A stretch of 64,000 nt of DNA from Cochliopodium minus (GCA_024220525.1 JAMYWO010000152.1:9602-73601); one strand, 5' to 3'. Positions 35,143 through 47,500 are shown, counted from the first letter of the stretch. Notes: generated by a model from the sequence alone, not told the origin. Numbers and translations are program-made.

Positions 35143-38100
35143 TTGCTCCAATGCACTGTAGAGTACATCTACTTTGGGCTGAATAAAAGTTATTTTTTCT
35201 TGGAAAGATTCAATGAACAGCATGCTGGTTATTTTTTGGGAGAGCATAGGAATATCACAAATCACCAACAAAAATTGTTCAGGCTATAAAAAAGAATTCA
35301 AAATATTAAAATTAAAAAAATATTAACATTAACTAATAAAAAATAAATAAGAAAAACATCTAAAATGAAAAAAAAATAAAAAATAAATAAGAAAAACATA
35401 AACAAAAATAATATTAAATCAAAAATTAAAAATAAGTTAAAAAAAAATAAAACATTTTAAATGAAATGAAAAATAAAAAACATTAAATAATGAACAACAT
35501 TTTGAAGAAAAAAAAAAAAAATATTAAATAATGAAAAATAAAAAAAATAATTTTTTTTTTTTTTACTTGATCCAACATGGAGCTGTTTCCATCATTACTC
35601 TTGACATAGTTGGTCAAAGTGGTGACTTCTTCAGTAGTGGGGACATTTTCCAAAAGTTTGGACAAAGCCTCCGCATCCAAAACTTTGTTGTCCACGTTCA
35701 GAATGGCGTCTTTCACTTCCATGGCGGTCTTTTTGAAGCTTTTGATGAAGATGGAGAGACCCTTGGATCTTTTTGGGTCTAAGAGAGAAATGGCTTGTGG
35801 TTTGCTTTCTGTTTTGGTGACTGATGTGGGTTGTTTGGTTGCAGCAGCAAAAAAATTTTCGATTTCTTTAAAGTCTAGATCGATTTCTGCAAAAAAAAAA
35901 TAATAAAATTAAAAATAATAATAAAATTAAAAATAATAAAATAATTAAAAAAAAAATGAAATATAAAAAAAAATAATAAATTAAATATAAAAAAAATAAT
36001 AAATTGAAAAATAATAAAATATGAATAAAAATAAATTAATATTGAACAAAAAAAGTAATATTGAATCAAAAATAAAAAAAATTTATAATTAAAATCAAAA
36101 AATAAAATAAAAATAAAAATATCATAATAATGAAAAATAAAATAAAATTAAAAAAGTAAAAATCAAAATCAAAAGTTTTTTACGTTTTGGATCAGGATTG
36201 AGCTCATCAAAAATAGTATCTTTAGTTTGTCTTGGTTGCAACTTTGTCCAATTGAAAAGCTTAAGAGCTGTTGTTGCATTTTATGAAAAAGAGTGAGAAA
36301 TTTATTGAAATGAATTTGGTTTTGAGAATTTTTTTTTTTTTTTGATTTTACCAACAGTTGGTTTTGGGATGTTCAACTCTTTCTTCTTTTGAGAAGTGGG
36401 CATAAGACCTAAAATTTTGAATTGTGAAAATGAAAACAATAAAAACAATAAAATGGAAAAAAAATTTGAGGATATACCAGGAGGAGGAGGGCCACCAATA
36501 CCTGGGGGAGGAGGAGGGCCGCCAAAATCACCTGGAGGAGGTGGAGGAGGTCCGCCAAAATCACCTGGAGGAGGGGGAGGTGGTGGACCGCCAAAATCAC
36601 CTGGAGGAGGAGGTGGAGGAGGTCCGCCAAAGTCACCTGGAGGAGGAGGTGGAGGAGGCCCGCCAAAATCACCTGGAGGAGGTGGAGGAGGAGGCCCGCC
36701 AAAATCTTCGGATGGAGGAATAGGAGTGCTCTGGAATTCACCAGGTGGAGGTGGTGGTGGACCAAATGATTCGTTGGAAGTGCCCACATTCTTTTTCAAG
36801 CTTTGGATGGTTTCTTCTTTGACCAAAAGTTCCTTTTCCAAGTTTTTGATCTTCAAATCCAACTCCTCCACTTTCTTCTTCAGCTCCAATTCTCCTTTGT
36901 AAATATTTTCCATACTTGTGTTGTGAGTGGTTTGAGGGCCCTTTTCTTCGAGTTTCTTGATTTCGATTTCCAAGTTCTTGATCTGAAAAGAAAGGTTGTC
37001 ATTCCTGTTCTTGAAATCAACTTCATGACGATTGTACTCATCAGTAAGATTAGAAATCTTTTCTTCTTTCGTTTTGAGCTCTTTCTCGAGGTGGCTGATA
37101 GTAGAATTGAGGAGGCCAACTTGTTGGTTGTCCTTGGAAGACATGGAGATGTTCAAACTGTTCTTGAGATCATGGATGGTCTCCTCCTTCTTGTTGAGTT
37201 CCACCTCGAGATCCTTGATCTTCAAAGAAAGCGAATCGATGTTGTTCAACATTTCCTTTTGTACGTTCTCGTCAATAGGAGGAGGTCTGTTGGAGCTGAT
37301 GAACTCAAGATTCTTCAAATTTAGGTTCAAACCTTCAATCTCCTTGATCTTCTTCTCAATCTCCAAATCCTTTTCTTTGTTTTTTTCTATTCCCTCACTG
37401 AGTTGTACTTTGAGTTTCTCATAATCATCATTCTTGATTTCCAATTCGGCCTGGAGTTTATCTACGTCTCCCAAACTCATCAAAGACAAAGTGATACCCT
37501 CTCCTATGTCTATCTTATCTTTTACAGTGGTGAGTTGTTTTGTCAACTTCTCATGACACTCCCATATCTTGAGTCCATTGTTGGTGTCGGTAGGAAAGAA
37601 GATGAGACTTTGCATAACAGAGTTGAAAAGAGATTTTATTTGGTAAAAAGATCCGATCTTCATCATCAAAGTCTCAAACAGTTTGCTTTCGTTATTTTTG
37701 TCGTTTTCGGAGATTACAGGCAATATTTCGTTTAGTTCCTCGTTATCCGCCGTTTCATCTTCTCTAAAATTCTTTAGTTGGAGCATGAAATCTTGGTCGT
37801 TTTTCATTTTAGTTTCTAATTCATTCAAAACTTGTTTGATCCCCAATCTTAAAAAACTTTGTCTTATTCCTATTCTAACGTCTATCTCATCAGGATCATT
37901 AATGAGTGAATTAATTAGAATAAGTAATGATGTTTTTGCTTCTAATTTTGGATCATTCTAAAAATAAATGTTTTAAATGGAAAATTTTTAATTGAATTAA
38001 TTTTTTTTTGAAAAAAAATTACCTTCAATATTTCTACAAGCCCAATGAACAATACTTTCTCTTTATTTATGTACTTGAAATATTCGAATGCACGAAGAAT

Positions 38101-39324
38101 ATCCGCATGGTGACCAATGGAAATTGTAATTGAAAAGATCTAATAAAGAATTGATAATCTTTTACATAAAAAAAAAAAAATGTTTATAAAAAACTTACAA
38201 CAAATATTTCGTTTTGTATTTTAGGTTCACTCAACGAAATGAAAATAATGAGAGATCTATTTTTTTATTTTGTGGAAATATTATAAATAAAGGATCTTGG
38301 GAATTAAATTTTGGAGTTGATAATAATGAAAATTTTTTGTTAGAACAAGATATTGTCGATCTAATTTTATTAAAATTAGATCTCAACATAAGATACTGTA
38401 TTATTGATTAATGAGATCCAAACAATCATATTATCATTTCTATGTTTATGATTATTTTTCAATAACAAATTTTCAGTTTTTAATTATTTTTATAAAAGAA
38501 AACTTTTATTTTACTTGAAGATATCTTGATGAAGATCGATTATCAATTCTAGAGATGATTTATTGGACATTATTATCTTCATTATCATCAAGCATTCGTG
38601 GAAGATCTCCAGCAATTTATCTGTTTTGATAGATAATTTGAATATTTTATCGCATATCCTTATTAGATGTTTGAATCCATCATTCTTTATGAACACCTCT
38701 ATCCATATATGTGGTTGTGAGCAGACTGCTTTTTTCAAATCTGAAATGATCAAGAGATCTGGCAATGTCTCACTTATTTTCAAAAGATAATAATATGGTG
38801 TATTCTTTGTTTTTCCATGTTTATCACTTTTATATTGTTTGACCTAAAAAAAATTAAAAGAATGGTGAGATAAATTTGATAGGGGATATTTAAAATTGTT
38901 ATAAAAAATTTTGTTTACCAATTCCTTCTTTTTCTGGATTATTTGTTGTTTTGAATATATGTTTGATTATTCAGTTATGTTTGAAAATAAATTTTTTTTT
39001 GTTTGAGAGATAGAATGCAGGAATAAATAATTTAAAAATATATTCGTTTTTTGTCAAAAATAGAAAAGAAAATATGGAAAAAATATTTTATATGATACTC
39101 ACTTTTTCATATTCAGTGATCAATGTCCATTTTTGATTGGCAGATGTTTTTCTATATATATATTTTAAAGTTAAATCATTAAGTGTTATATTTGATGGAT
39201 TTTACTTTGCCATATCCTCAAGACTGGTTTGAGTATATCCATATTCAATCATGATATGCATGAATTTGTCATCTAATTCTTCTGGCTTTATTTTTGATAG
39301 TTTTTTGTTGGTTTTGCTTTTCAT
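35143..39324 (-). CDS. Diaphanous-type formin (C-terminal end missing)
   Basis: Eleven exons, phases checked: 39324-39206, 39151-39103, 38933-38919 (15 nt), 38843-38515, 38256-38199, 38139-38023, 37957-36478, 36408-36352, 36267-36184, 35886-35567, 35283-35143. Order: GBD/FH3 (IKPEELDDKFMHIMIEYGY; then SQPHIWIEVFIKNDGFKHLI; then ILINSLINDPDEIDVRIGIR), a coiled coil of about 250 residues, an FH1 domain of six or more blocks like PPPPPPPGDFGG that bind profilin-actin, and the start of FH2 (KLFNWTKLQ, then SKGLSIFIKSFKKT, then IPMLSQKITSMLFIESF). FH2 dimers nucleate and cap actin filaments. The contig ends inside an intron, so the rest of FH2 and any DAD are missing from this place. GBD plus FH3 implies control by a Rho-type GTPase. 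Confidence 0.95.
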
Positions 39325-39450
39325 TTTTTTTTTTTTGATTTTTTCTTCAAATCTTTTTTTGATGGATTAAATTGAATTGAAGCAAAACAAATATTGAACT
39401 TTTTTGGTAAATTGACATTCGATTATTTCCTTAAATACACTCAAATTTCT

Positions 39451-39570
39451 CAAATGAAACAAAACAATTTATTCTTGAGTTTGTTCTTGTTTCAAAATAT
39501 TTCAAGAAAATTGCATCTAAACTTTCAAAATATCTTCTTCACTATATTATTCAACTTTCTTTCATTTTAA
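39451..39570 (+). pseudogene. Relic of an RCC1-gene 3' end
   Basis: Matches 12741-12860 closely (ATTCTTGAGTTTGTTCTTGT shared, then AAATTGCATCTAAACTT), i.e. the last codons of the RCC1 gene, but no propeller repeats stand before it. It shows that at least two copies of the gene once lay here. Confidence 0.65.
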
Positions 39571-39689
39571 AATTAATAAATAAAATATTAAAAACATGAT
39601 AAGGAACAAGTATCAGCAATGGACACAATTTTTATTTTATTGTTTAATTAAATCTTGACTTTAACTAATTAAATAAGATAATGGGTGAA

Positions 39690-40010
39690 ATCACAATGTG
39701 GGATACAATATGAAGCGTAGAGTGCCCTACCAAGAAGAGAAAGACCAGCAGATGTTAAATTAATGGTTTGTTGCCCGGAAACTACCTCAACGTTGATGTT
39801 ACGTCATATACCCCTATCAAACATTAATAACAACAAAAATTTACTCAGATCGGAGAAGCGAAGATGAAGAAATTACAAAGATTTGTCTAAGGGAAAATGA
39901 CATGATTCGCAGGAATTACTTTGGAGTATAGCAAGGAAAGTTATTGGCCAACTAGCAAATAAATATTGAAGAAGATAATTGATTGAAACAATAATAATTA
40001 TCAAATAAAA
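39690..40010. other. GC-richer block of unknown nature
   Basis: Clearly higher in G+C than its surroundings (for example AGCGTAGAGTGCCCTACC and TTGCCCGGAAACTACCTC). Short open pieces occur on the plus strand (YSDRRSEDEEITKICLREND, 20 residues) but stops interrupt all frames. It could be a relic of a coding gene or a structured RNA. I recognise neither. Confidence 0.35.
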
Positions 40011-40140
40011 TTGTTCTTAATTCCTCATCCAATCTACTAACCAAAAGGTGAAGAACAGTATGTTATAGTGATGAACATCTTATAACACCCAGAAACAATT
40101 CGTGTTAAAGATAATCATGGATAAAATGAATAATAATTTT

Positions 40141-40220
40141 TCACATGTCAAAATTTTAACTTTGTTGCATATAAATTAATTGCTAACAAAATTTATTTGT
40201 TGTAAAATTTTGAACATCTA
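40141..40220. mobile_element. MITE-like inverted-repeat element (copy 2)
   Basis: Same element as 17974-18062: starts CACATGTCAAAATTTTAACT, contains ATAAATTAATTGCTAACAAA, and ends TGTAAAATTTTGAACATCTA. Non-coding. Confidence 0.65.
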
Positions 40221-40358
40221 AATAATAAATATATATAAAATATATTAAAAATAATAAAAAAATGAAAAAGATCAGCAGTGGATACAATTCAGACCATCTC
40301 TTATTTTATTGTTGTAAATCTTAATTATTTAATTATTATTTTCTTATACAAATAAAGA

Positions 40359-40633
40359 TAATGGAGATTTATATGGAATAGGAGATAATTACTTTGGTGA
40401 ATTAGGAATTGGAAAAGATATAAAACGAAAGATAAACCAATTTTATTGAAAAATGATCAAAATATAAAATCAATTTGTTTGGGATATTTCTATTCTTTCT
40501 TCTTCTATAAAAATGGAGATTTATTTTCATTTGGATGTAATGATTATGGGCAATTAGGAATAGGAAATTATGAAAATCAATTTGAACCAGTATTGGTGAT
40601 GAATGATTCAACAATCAAATTAATTTCATGTGG
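40359..40633 (+). pseudogene. RCC1-repeat gene, upstream part, frame broken
   Basis: RCC1 repeat text NGDLYGIGDNYFGELGIGK, then after a one-base shift near 40435 PILLKNDQNIKSICLGYFYS, NGDLFSFGCNDYGQLGIGN and EPVLVMNDSTIKLISCG. It runs off the contig end. The last 72 bases equal 11836-11907, so this and 11836-12861 form one decayed gene. Confidence 0.7.
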
Positions 40634-40634
40634 N
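40634..40634. other. Contig junction D|E (single n)
   Basis: The bases to its left continue properly at 11908 and not at 40635. Sequence to the right is unrelated. Confidence 0.85.
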
Positions 40635-40781
40635 AGTTCAAACCAAATTTGTCTTTTTGAGTTGAAAATATTTGGTTGTCTTTAGTAAGGAATACCGCGT
40701 AATAGCTAAATAAATTATTTTAATAAAAAATTTCATTTTAAATTTTAAAAAGAAAAATAAAACGTGAAAGCTTTTTTGTTA

Positions 40782-41875
40782 CTATCCACATGCAATAGAT
40801 CTAATTTCCTAAAAAATCAAAATTTTTATTTATTTTTATTTATTTTTTTTTGTTACCATTCCTTTTAGCGATTCCATTTCGATGGGTGTTGATGAAAAAT
40901 TTTCTTGAATTCCAAAATTTTCTAAAAAAAAAAAATAATGGAAAAAAAACCATAATAATAAAAAATAAATATCAATAAGAAAAAAAAATAAATATCAATA
41001 AGAAAAAGAAAATTAAAAATAAAGTTTAATAAAAAATAAAGATGTAAAATTAAAATATTAAAATAAAGTTACTTATATTTCCTATTGCAAAGAATTGATT
41101 TTCAGAAGTTTTGAAAATCGCATAATCGAAGCCACAAGAAATATCAATAACTTTTCCATTCCAAGTAGGATTCACTTTTATAATTCCATCAGTTTTAGAG
41201 TTGAATGTGTCGTCTCCTTGACCCCAATAAAAGACTCCTTTCTCTGTTAGTACGTATGTATTTCTGTATGAATGGTTCAAACATAAAATTTCTTCTCCTA
41301 TTTCAATTCAAAAATTTTAACAAATTTTCATTTGTAAACATTTTATTTTTGAAAACATTTTTTATTTTTAACAATTTTAAATATTTTCAAATTTTTATTT
41401 GTTTTTTTATTTACCATCTATTTCTTCATTTTTGATTGGAGTGCAAAAATTGAATTTTTTTTCTTTTTCTTCTTTTCTGACTTTTTTTTTAATTATGAAT
41501 TCAATCTAATTTGATATTATTTTGAAAAAACTTTTTACTTTGTCCATAATCATTGTTCCCGAATTGATAGAATGATTTTTTACCACTCTTTTTATCAACT
41601 AAATTAAAAAATTAGAAAAAATTGGAAAATTATATAAATACCATAAAGTAAATCAATTATTGAGTTTATAAATTGGATTTTGTTATGAATAAGAATGAAA
41701 ATAAAGACCAAATTTTTATTTTTTGTGTGGGGAGATATTTTATATTTGATTGTTGAAATATTGTTTTGAGAGTAATTTTTATTTTTGATGGTATTTTTTC
41801 TAATTTACCAAGAATTACAGATTGATGATATGAGAAACCAGAAAAAGTTTTTATCTCAATTTCTTTCTCTTCCAT
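40782..41875 (-). CDS. Short RCC1-repeat protein
   Basis: Six exons, phases checked: 41875-41809, 41598-41539, 41480-41415, 41297-41073, 40921-40857, 40808-40782; 169 residues. RCC1 blades: FSGFSYHQSVILG, FYQFGNNDYGQ, NRNTYVLTEKGVFYWG-like text and IDISCGFDYAIFKTSENQFF, ending EIRSIACG-stop. Full RCC1 propellers have seven blades; this has about three, so it is a truncated member or relies on self-association. It is not the same gene as the decayed copies, which lie on the other strand. Confidence 0.72.
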
Positions 41876-42315
41876 TTTTTTATTATTAATTTTTTATTAT
41901 TTTTATTTATTAAATTAATTATTCAATTAAATTTTGAAATTCTCCTCTTTTCAGGAAAGAAAAACATGGAATATTTTGGGGTTTGGTCAAAGCAATCTCA
42001 TCTTAATTTCTCAAAAACATTAATTAAATTTTTTTTTATTTTTTAATTTTTATTTTTATTTATTCAAAAAGTCTATATTTTTTATTTTATTCAAGAAGAA
42101 ACTTTATTATTTCAAACTTAATCACTTTTGGAATTTTGAAATGAATCTTCTCTTTGTCCATCAATATTTCTTTGCGAATTCAAAAAGTTTTTGGATTAAA
42201 GAAATTTCTTTCTAGTAAAAAAAAGAAAATAATATCTCCTTATTTCTAAGAATAATAAATTTCTGATCTGAAAAAAAAAAATTCTTTTTTTTTATTAAAT
42301 TTTTTTTTAAAACTT
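41876..42315. other. Intergenic, no gene seen
   Basis: AT-rich sequence between the RCC1 start and the 3' end of COQ2. Probably holds the RCC1 promoter. Nothing else recognised. Confidence 0.45.
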
Positions 42316-44371
42316 TTAAATTTGATGAATATTTTGATTGGAAGAATGATGAAAAAAAGAAGAACCCTCTTCGTTGAAATAGTTGTACAAATTGCCCAAA
42401 AAAATGGAAGTCAAAATGATCATTCCAAAGTGATGGTTTGAGAAGAAAAACTTGGAGCAGCTTTTGGGATCGTGGATGTCCACTTTCTTGATTTGCCAGG
42501 CGAGATGAGATGCACCTGCGAGTATTCCCATATAAAAGGGCCATGATTGCCCAACAAGAGAACCACAAGTAAGAAGTCCTTTATCCAAAAAAAAAAACAA
42601 TAAAAAAAAAATGACAAACAGTTTTACAAAAGAAAAAATGAAGAAAATAAAAAAAAATAAATTCAAGAAAAAATTATTTAACGAAAATATTATCAAATAA
42701 AATAAATACGAAAATAATACCAAATAAAATTAACAAATAAAATAAAAAATAAATAAATTATTTAAAAAAATATTTTTTTACCAATTATTGTTGCTGAACT
42801 AAAAAAAGATAAATATTGTTTTGTCTTTTCACCAAAATGTAAAGCAGTGGACTTTACACCTATCATTGTGTCGTCAGATTTGTCTTGGTGAGCGTAGATG
42901 GTGTCGTAGTGTATTGTCCAAAAGAGGCAAGAAGCGTACAAAATGACTGGTGTTATTTGATCTATGCTTCCGATCATGGAAGACCTAAAAATGAAAATAA
43001 TTAAAATTAAATTAAAACCAAATTTAAATTAACATGAAATAATTAATTAAAATATAATTTAAATTAACATGGAAATAATTTTATTTTATAAATCTAAATA
43101 AATTATTTTTTAATAAAATTTTAGAAATAAAATAGGTAAAAATAAATCTAAGAAATAAATAAATTTTTCAAATCAAATTAAATTTTAAAATAAAAATAAA
43201 CAATATATTTATTTTTAAAAAATATTATTAAAAATATTTCTCACCATCCCATCAAAGCACCCCAATTAAAAGTAAACCCCAAAAAAGCCTGAGGCCAGTT
43301 AGTGATTCTTTTCATCAAAGGATAAACAACAACCAAACCAACAGAAGAAGCTCCCAGCAAAATGGTGTACTCGTTTAAAGTGAGAAGAACGGCGAGAGCC
43401 CCAGCAAAGTTCAACGCTAAGAACTTGACTGCCTCTCTCACTTTTATTTTCCCGCTTGCTATTGGTCTTGTTTTGGTTCTTTCTACCTTTGAATCAAAGT
43501 CTCTGTCCCATATGTCGTTAACTTTTTTTTTTAGAAAAAAAAAATTTAAATTATTATTTTTAATAATAAAATAATATTTTTTATTCCAATACTTTTTTTT
43601 TAAAAAACATTGTTCTAGTTTTTTTAAGGATTTATTATCAAAATTTTTAAATTAATATTTAAATTTATTTCCAGTTTTGTTTAAAATTAAATTTAAAACT
43701 AAATTTACTTTATTTTATTTTATGATTATCACAAAAAATTAGTTTTTTAAAACATTATTTCTTTTCTTTTAATAATTATTTTTTTTTTATTTTTATTTTT
43801 ATTTTAATAATTATTTTAATTTTAATTTTAATTATTTTTGAAAGAAATATATTTTTGATTTACTTATACATCCTGCTCCTCTCATCAAGAAAGCACCCAA
43901 TCCAAAAATCCCAAAATATACAGGATTAGGCATCACAGACATCGACGAGCAACATGCGAGCATCAATCCCCAATACCCAGGATACAGCACCAGATAGGTG
44001 CCTATCGGTCTATCCATCCTGATCAATTTCAAATAGGGTTTGATATCATCGCTGATCCTATCTGTTCTATCGAGCCATGTTTGATCTGAAGGCATTATCA
44101 CTTTGATATTTTTATTTGAGACATCTTGATGGGAGAGATGATCATATCCTGATTTATTATCATCAAATGATCTATTATCATCTTTTGGTGATATATCTGC
44201 ATTTATGGATTTCGTGATGGAGAAATATCTTTGATTGGAAATATTGTCGTTGAAATTATATGAATTTGTATTGAGGGAAATCAATTTGATAGGTTGATTA
44301 ATATGAGAAAATATAGATGAAGATCTCCCAAATAAAGTCTTCTTGAAAAATAATTTCTTTGAAAGTTTCAT
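42316..44371 (-). CDS. COQ2: 4-hydroxybenzoate polyprenyltransferase (ubiquinone biosynthesis)
   Basis: Four exons (44371-43870, 43521-43245, 42984-42782, 42578-42316), phases checked, 414 residues. The first 100 residues are basic, Ser/Asn-rich and lack acidic clusters, as expected for a mitochondrial targeting sequence (MKLSKKLFFKKTLFGRSSS). LIRMDRPIGTYLVLYPGYWG is the UbiA signature. The first Asp-rich motif NDIWDRDFD and the second (HQDKSDD) bind Mg-polyprenyl diphosphate. Eight or nine hydrophobic helices follow. The enzyme joins the polyprenyl tail to 4-hydroxybenzoate in the inner mitochondrial membrane. The exon 1/2 junction gives GAGF-NDIWD, one residue shorter than the usual GAGCxxND, so that junction may be slightly different in reality. 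Confidence 0.95.
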
Positions 44372-44505
44372 TTTTATTTTTTTTTTATTTTTTTTTTTAT
44401 TTTATTATATAATAATTAAAAAAAAAGATTTGAACTTTTTTGATTTATTTTTTATTTTTTATTTTTAATTTGTACATTTTTTTTCTTTTCTAATTTTTTG
44501 TTTGG

Positions 44506-47500
44506 TCAGTTGTTTTCTTCCATTTCACCATTTGATTTGAAAAGATTTTCCAAGTTTTTGTAGTTAATTTTAGAAGACATCCTCTTGTTCTCTTTCAAAA
44601 CATTTACTGCAACATCTATATTCAAAAATGTCATAAATAAAATTAAAAATAGAAAAATAAAAAAATAAAAAAATATAAATGTTGAATAAAATAAAAATAA
44701 TTTAATAATTAATAAATTAAAAATCAAAAATAAAATTAAAAATAAAAAAATTGTTTGAATTTTTTAAAGTAAAATAAATTCAATAAAATTATTAAAATAA
44801 ATTAAAATAAAAAAAAAATAAGAAGAAAAATAATTTAATAAGAATTAATATTAAATCTTTAAAAATAAATAAAATAAAAATAAATTTCATTTTATTTACC
44901 TTCTCCAGATTTCGCTTTTTTCTTTCTTTTTGAAGTTTGGCTCCTTTTCCTTTTTCTCGCCAATTCTGGATTCTCTTCCTCTAGCCTCTTCCTTTCTTCA
45001 TACTCCAAATACCACTCCCTGTTGTCTTCCATCCAAATGTGGCTCTTGATTTTGGTTTCTTCCTCGCTCAAAAGATATCTAAAAAAATAAAATAAATAAA
45101 AAATAAAAATAAATAAATAATAAAAAATAAATTAAAAAATAAAAAATAAAAAATAAATAAAAATATAAAAAAAATAAAAAATGAAAAAATATTAAAATAA
45201 ATAAAATATAATAAAAAATAAAAATTAAACAAAAAATATTGAATACTCTTCTATTTCTTCAAGGAGAATGTCATCTAGATTGCTGAAACAAGGATCCAAA
45301 GGCTCCACAACCCTGACCTCCTCACCATCCTCAGTGAGATCCATCTTGCCAGCCAAAAGAGAATCAGAATCGACCTTGAGATCCACACCAACCTCAACAC
45401 CGACACCAACCTCACCCTTGACCTCCACCTTGACAGACTCACCAGGATCACTAAAAGAAGGCTCGAAATTGTCCCATTTCATGCGGGCCTCCTTGAAATA
45501 CTCGTCCTCCTTGATCTCCTCCTCCTCCAAAAGCTCCCTCAACCTCTTGTTCTGTTGATCGAACAAAAGCAGAAAGTTGTTGCAAGCGGAATTATCTTTT
45601 TCCTTGTCGTTTTCTTCATCGGTGTTCAAGATGTCTTTGTTGTTCAAATCATTTTCTTTGTCGGTGTTGTTTAAGATCTCCCTTTGCGCCTCCTTCATCT
45701 CCTTGAGAAAGTCTATCGCTTCTTCCATCTCGTTGTTATCGTTGCTGCCCGTTTTCAGGATGGTGTCAAGATCGATCTTAGTCTCCTCCACCTCCTCCCC
45801 TTCCTCGTCCTTTCTTTCCAACTCCTTCTCCAACTCGCTCTCAAACTTCCTTTGCATTTCTTTCGGAACCTCACTCTCACCATCCTTTTCCATCTCTTTT
45901 ACTTTAGTTTCTTTATTTTTCAACTTTTCTTTTTTGTTTGTATTATTTCCACTTTCTTTCTCTTTTTCTTTCTCTTTCTCTTTCTCTTTCTCTTTCTCTT
46001 TCTCTTTTTCTTTTCCCTTTGTTTTTTCATTTGTTTTCTTTTTTAAGGGAGTGGTTTTTTTTGGAGTTTTTTTCTTCGAAGATTTTTTTGCTTTCTCGTT
46101 TTTCTCTTTACAAAGAATGATTTATTTAAATGAAAATGTGAATTGTTAAAAGAGAGATTATTACTTGGAGGGGTGGGTTTCGAAGGAGTGGAAGGGTTCA
46201 CGAATGAAGGCGGTTCTCTAGAAGGAAGTTTAAAAATATCCACATTAATAAACTCATTAAAAGTTAGTTTAGCTACTTCAGTTTCTGAAAATTCGACTAA
46301 AAAGAAAAATAAAAAAATAAAAAAATAAAATTATTTAAAATATAAAAATAAAAAATTTAAAAAAAAATTTAAAATGATAAAAAATAAATCAAGATAAAAA
46401 AGTTAAAAATAAAAATAAAAAAAAATTCCATTTATTTTTACCTAATCTTCTTTTTAATGTCAGTTCACTTATTTTGACAATTTTAATTACATCCACTCTT
46501 GTTCGGTTGAACCCATGAAATCTGGATGCAATCAACAAAGCAGCTCCACAAACACCCATGGGACTTCTACCAATGTGTATCCAATCTCCTTTCATTCTCT
46601 TGATCAATATCATCGCAGTTAAAACAATATCTTGTGTTTTTGTACCAAACTTTTTAAAATTAAAAAATAAAATAAATTAAAAAAATAAAAAAAAAAAAAA
46701 ATTGAAAAGATAAAATTCAATCAAAAAAAAAAAAAAAGATTAATATTCCAAAATTATTAATTGTTTAAATAAATGAAATAAAAAATTCAAAAATTTTCTT
46801 TATTAAAATAATTACTTTTAATGAGTTAGCAAATCTTTGAACGAACCATGAAGGGTCTATGACAGGCAACACAAAGCTTTTGTCAAGCTTCAACCTCTTC
46901 ATCAGCTTGAGATAAGTGGCTCCCACTTCAAACACGTTAGTTCTCAACATAGTAGAGAAATCTATCAACAAGTGTTGGTCTCCCTCCATCCTACAAGCGA
47001 TGTAAATACACGCAGCTATAACATACTCGGTTCTCCTTCCTATTAATGTGTAAAAGAAAATAAAAAATTAATTTTTTTAATAATTTATCTTTTTAATAAT
47101 TTATTTTAAATTTATTTTTTAGTTTTTAATTTTTTTTTTACCTTTAAGAAAGTTTTCGTTCACTGCTAATTCTAAAATGGATACTGCTCTTTTTGAAACT
47201 TTTTTGTTCAATCTCATCGTCAAAGATTGTCTTGTGATTTCCAATTTTCCTTTTCATGTTATACAATGTAAAAAAATTTTTAAGATGAGCAGAATATCCA
47301 TTAAAATTCATTTGAGTTGATATAAACTCAATAGGGTATCAATATCTCAGTTCATTCTTAATTTTAATTGAAGATTATGCAATTTTATATCATTCCATCA
47401 AACTTATGATTCATGACATTTATCAAATTATTTTACGATTATACTCAAAATTAATTTATCTGATTAATTAAAATTATACTTTTATATCCATTTCAAATTA

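Larger units (their letters stand above)
39613..40370. repeat. Direct repeats flanking an unexplained insert
   Basis: 39613-39685 and about 40272-40365 are alike (TCAGCARTGGAYACAATT..., TTTTATTGTT, TAAATCTT, AAATAARGATAATGG). The second copy leads into an RCC1 exon. Between them lie a GC-richer segment (39690-40010) and a MITE-like element. Tandem gene duplication followed by insertion or decay would explain it. Confidence 0.5.

Noticed and set aside
36396-36902. Gly/Pro-rich plus-strand frames opposite the formin
   Set aside because: Antisense of the FH1 proline tract; the minus strand reads GBD-FH3-FH1-FH2 with consistent exon phases.
39855-39870. AGATCGGAGAAGCG looks like a sequencing-adapter start
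   Set aside because: The common adapter reads AGATCGGAAGAGC; the order of bases differs here and the flanks are continuous, so adapter contamination is not supported.
45268-46149. Ser/Phe-rich plus-strand frames
   Set aside because: Antisense of the charged spacer of BRF1 (KE repeats read as SF/FSFS).
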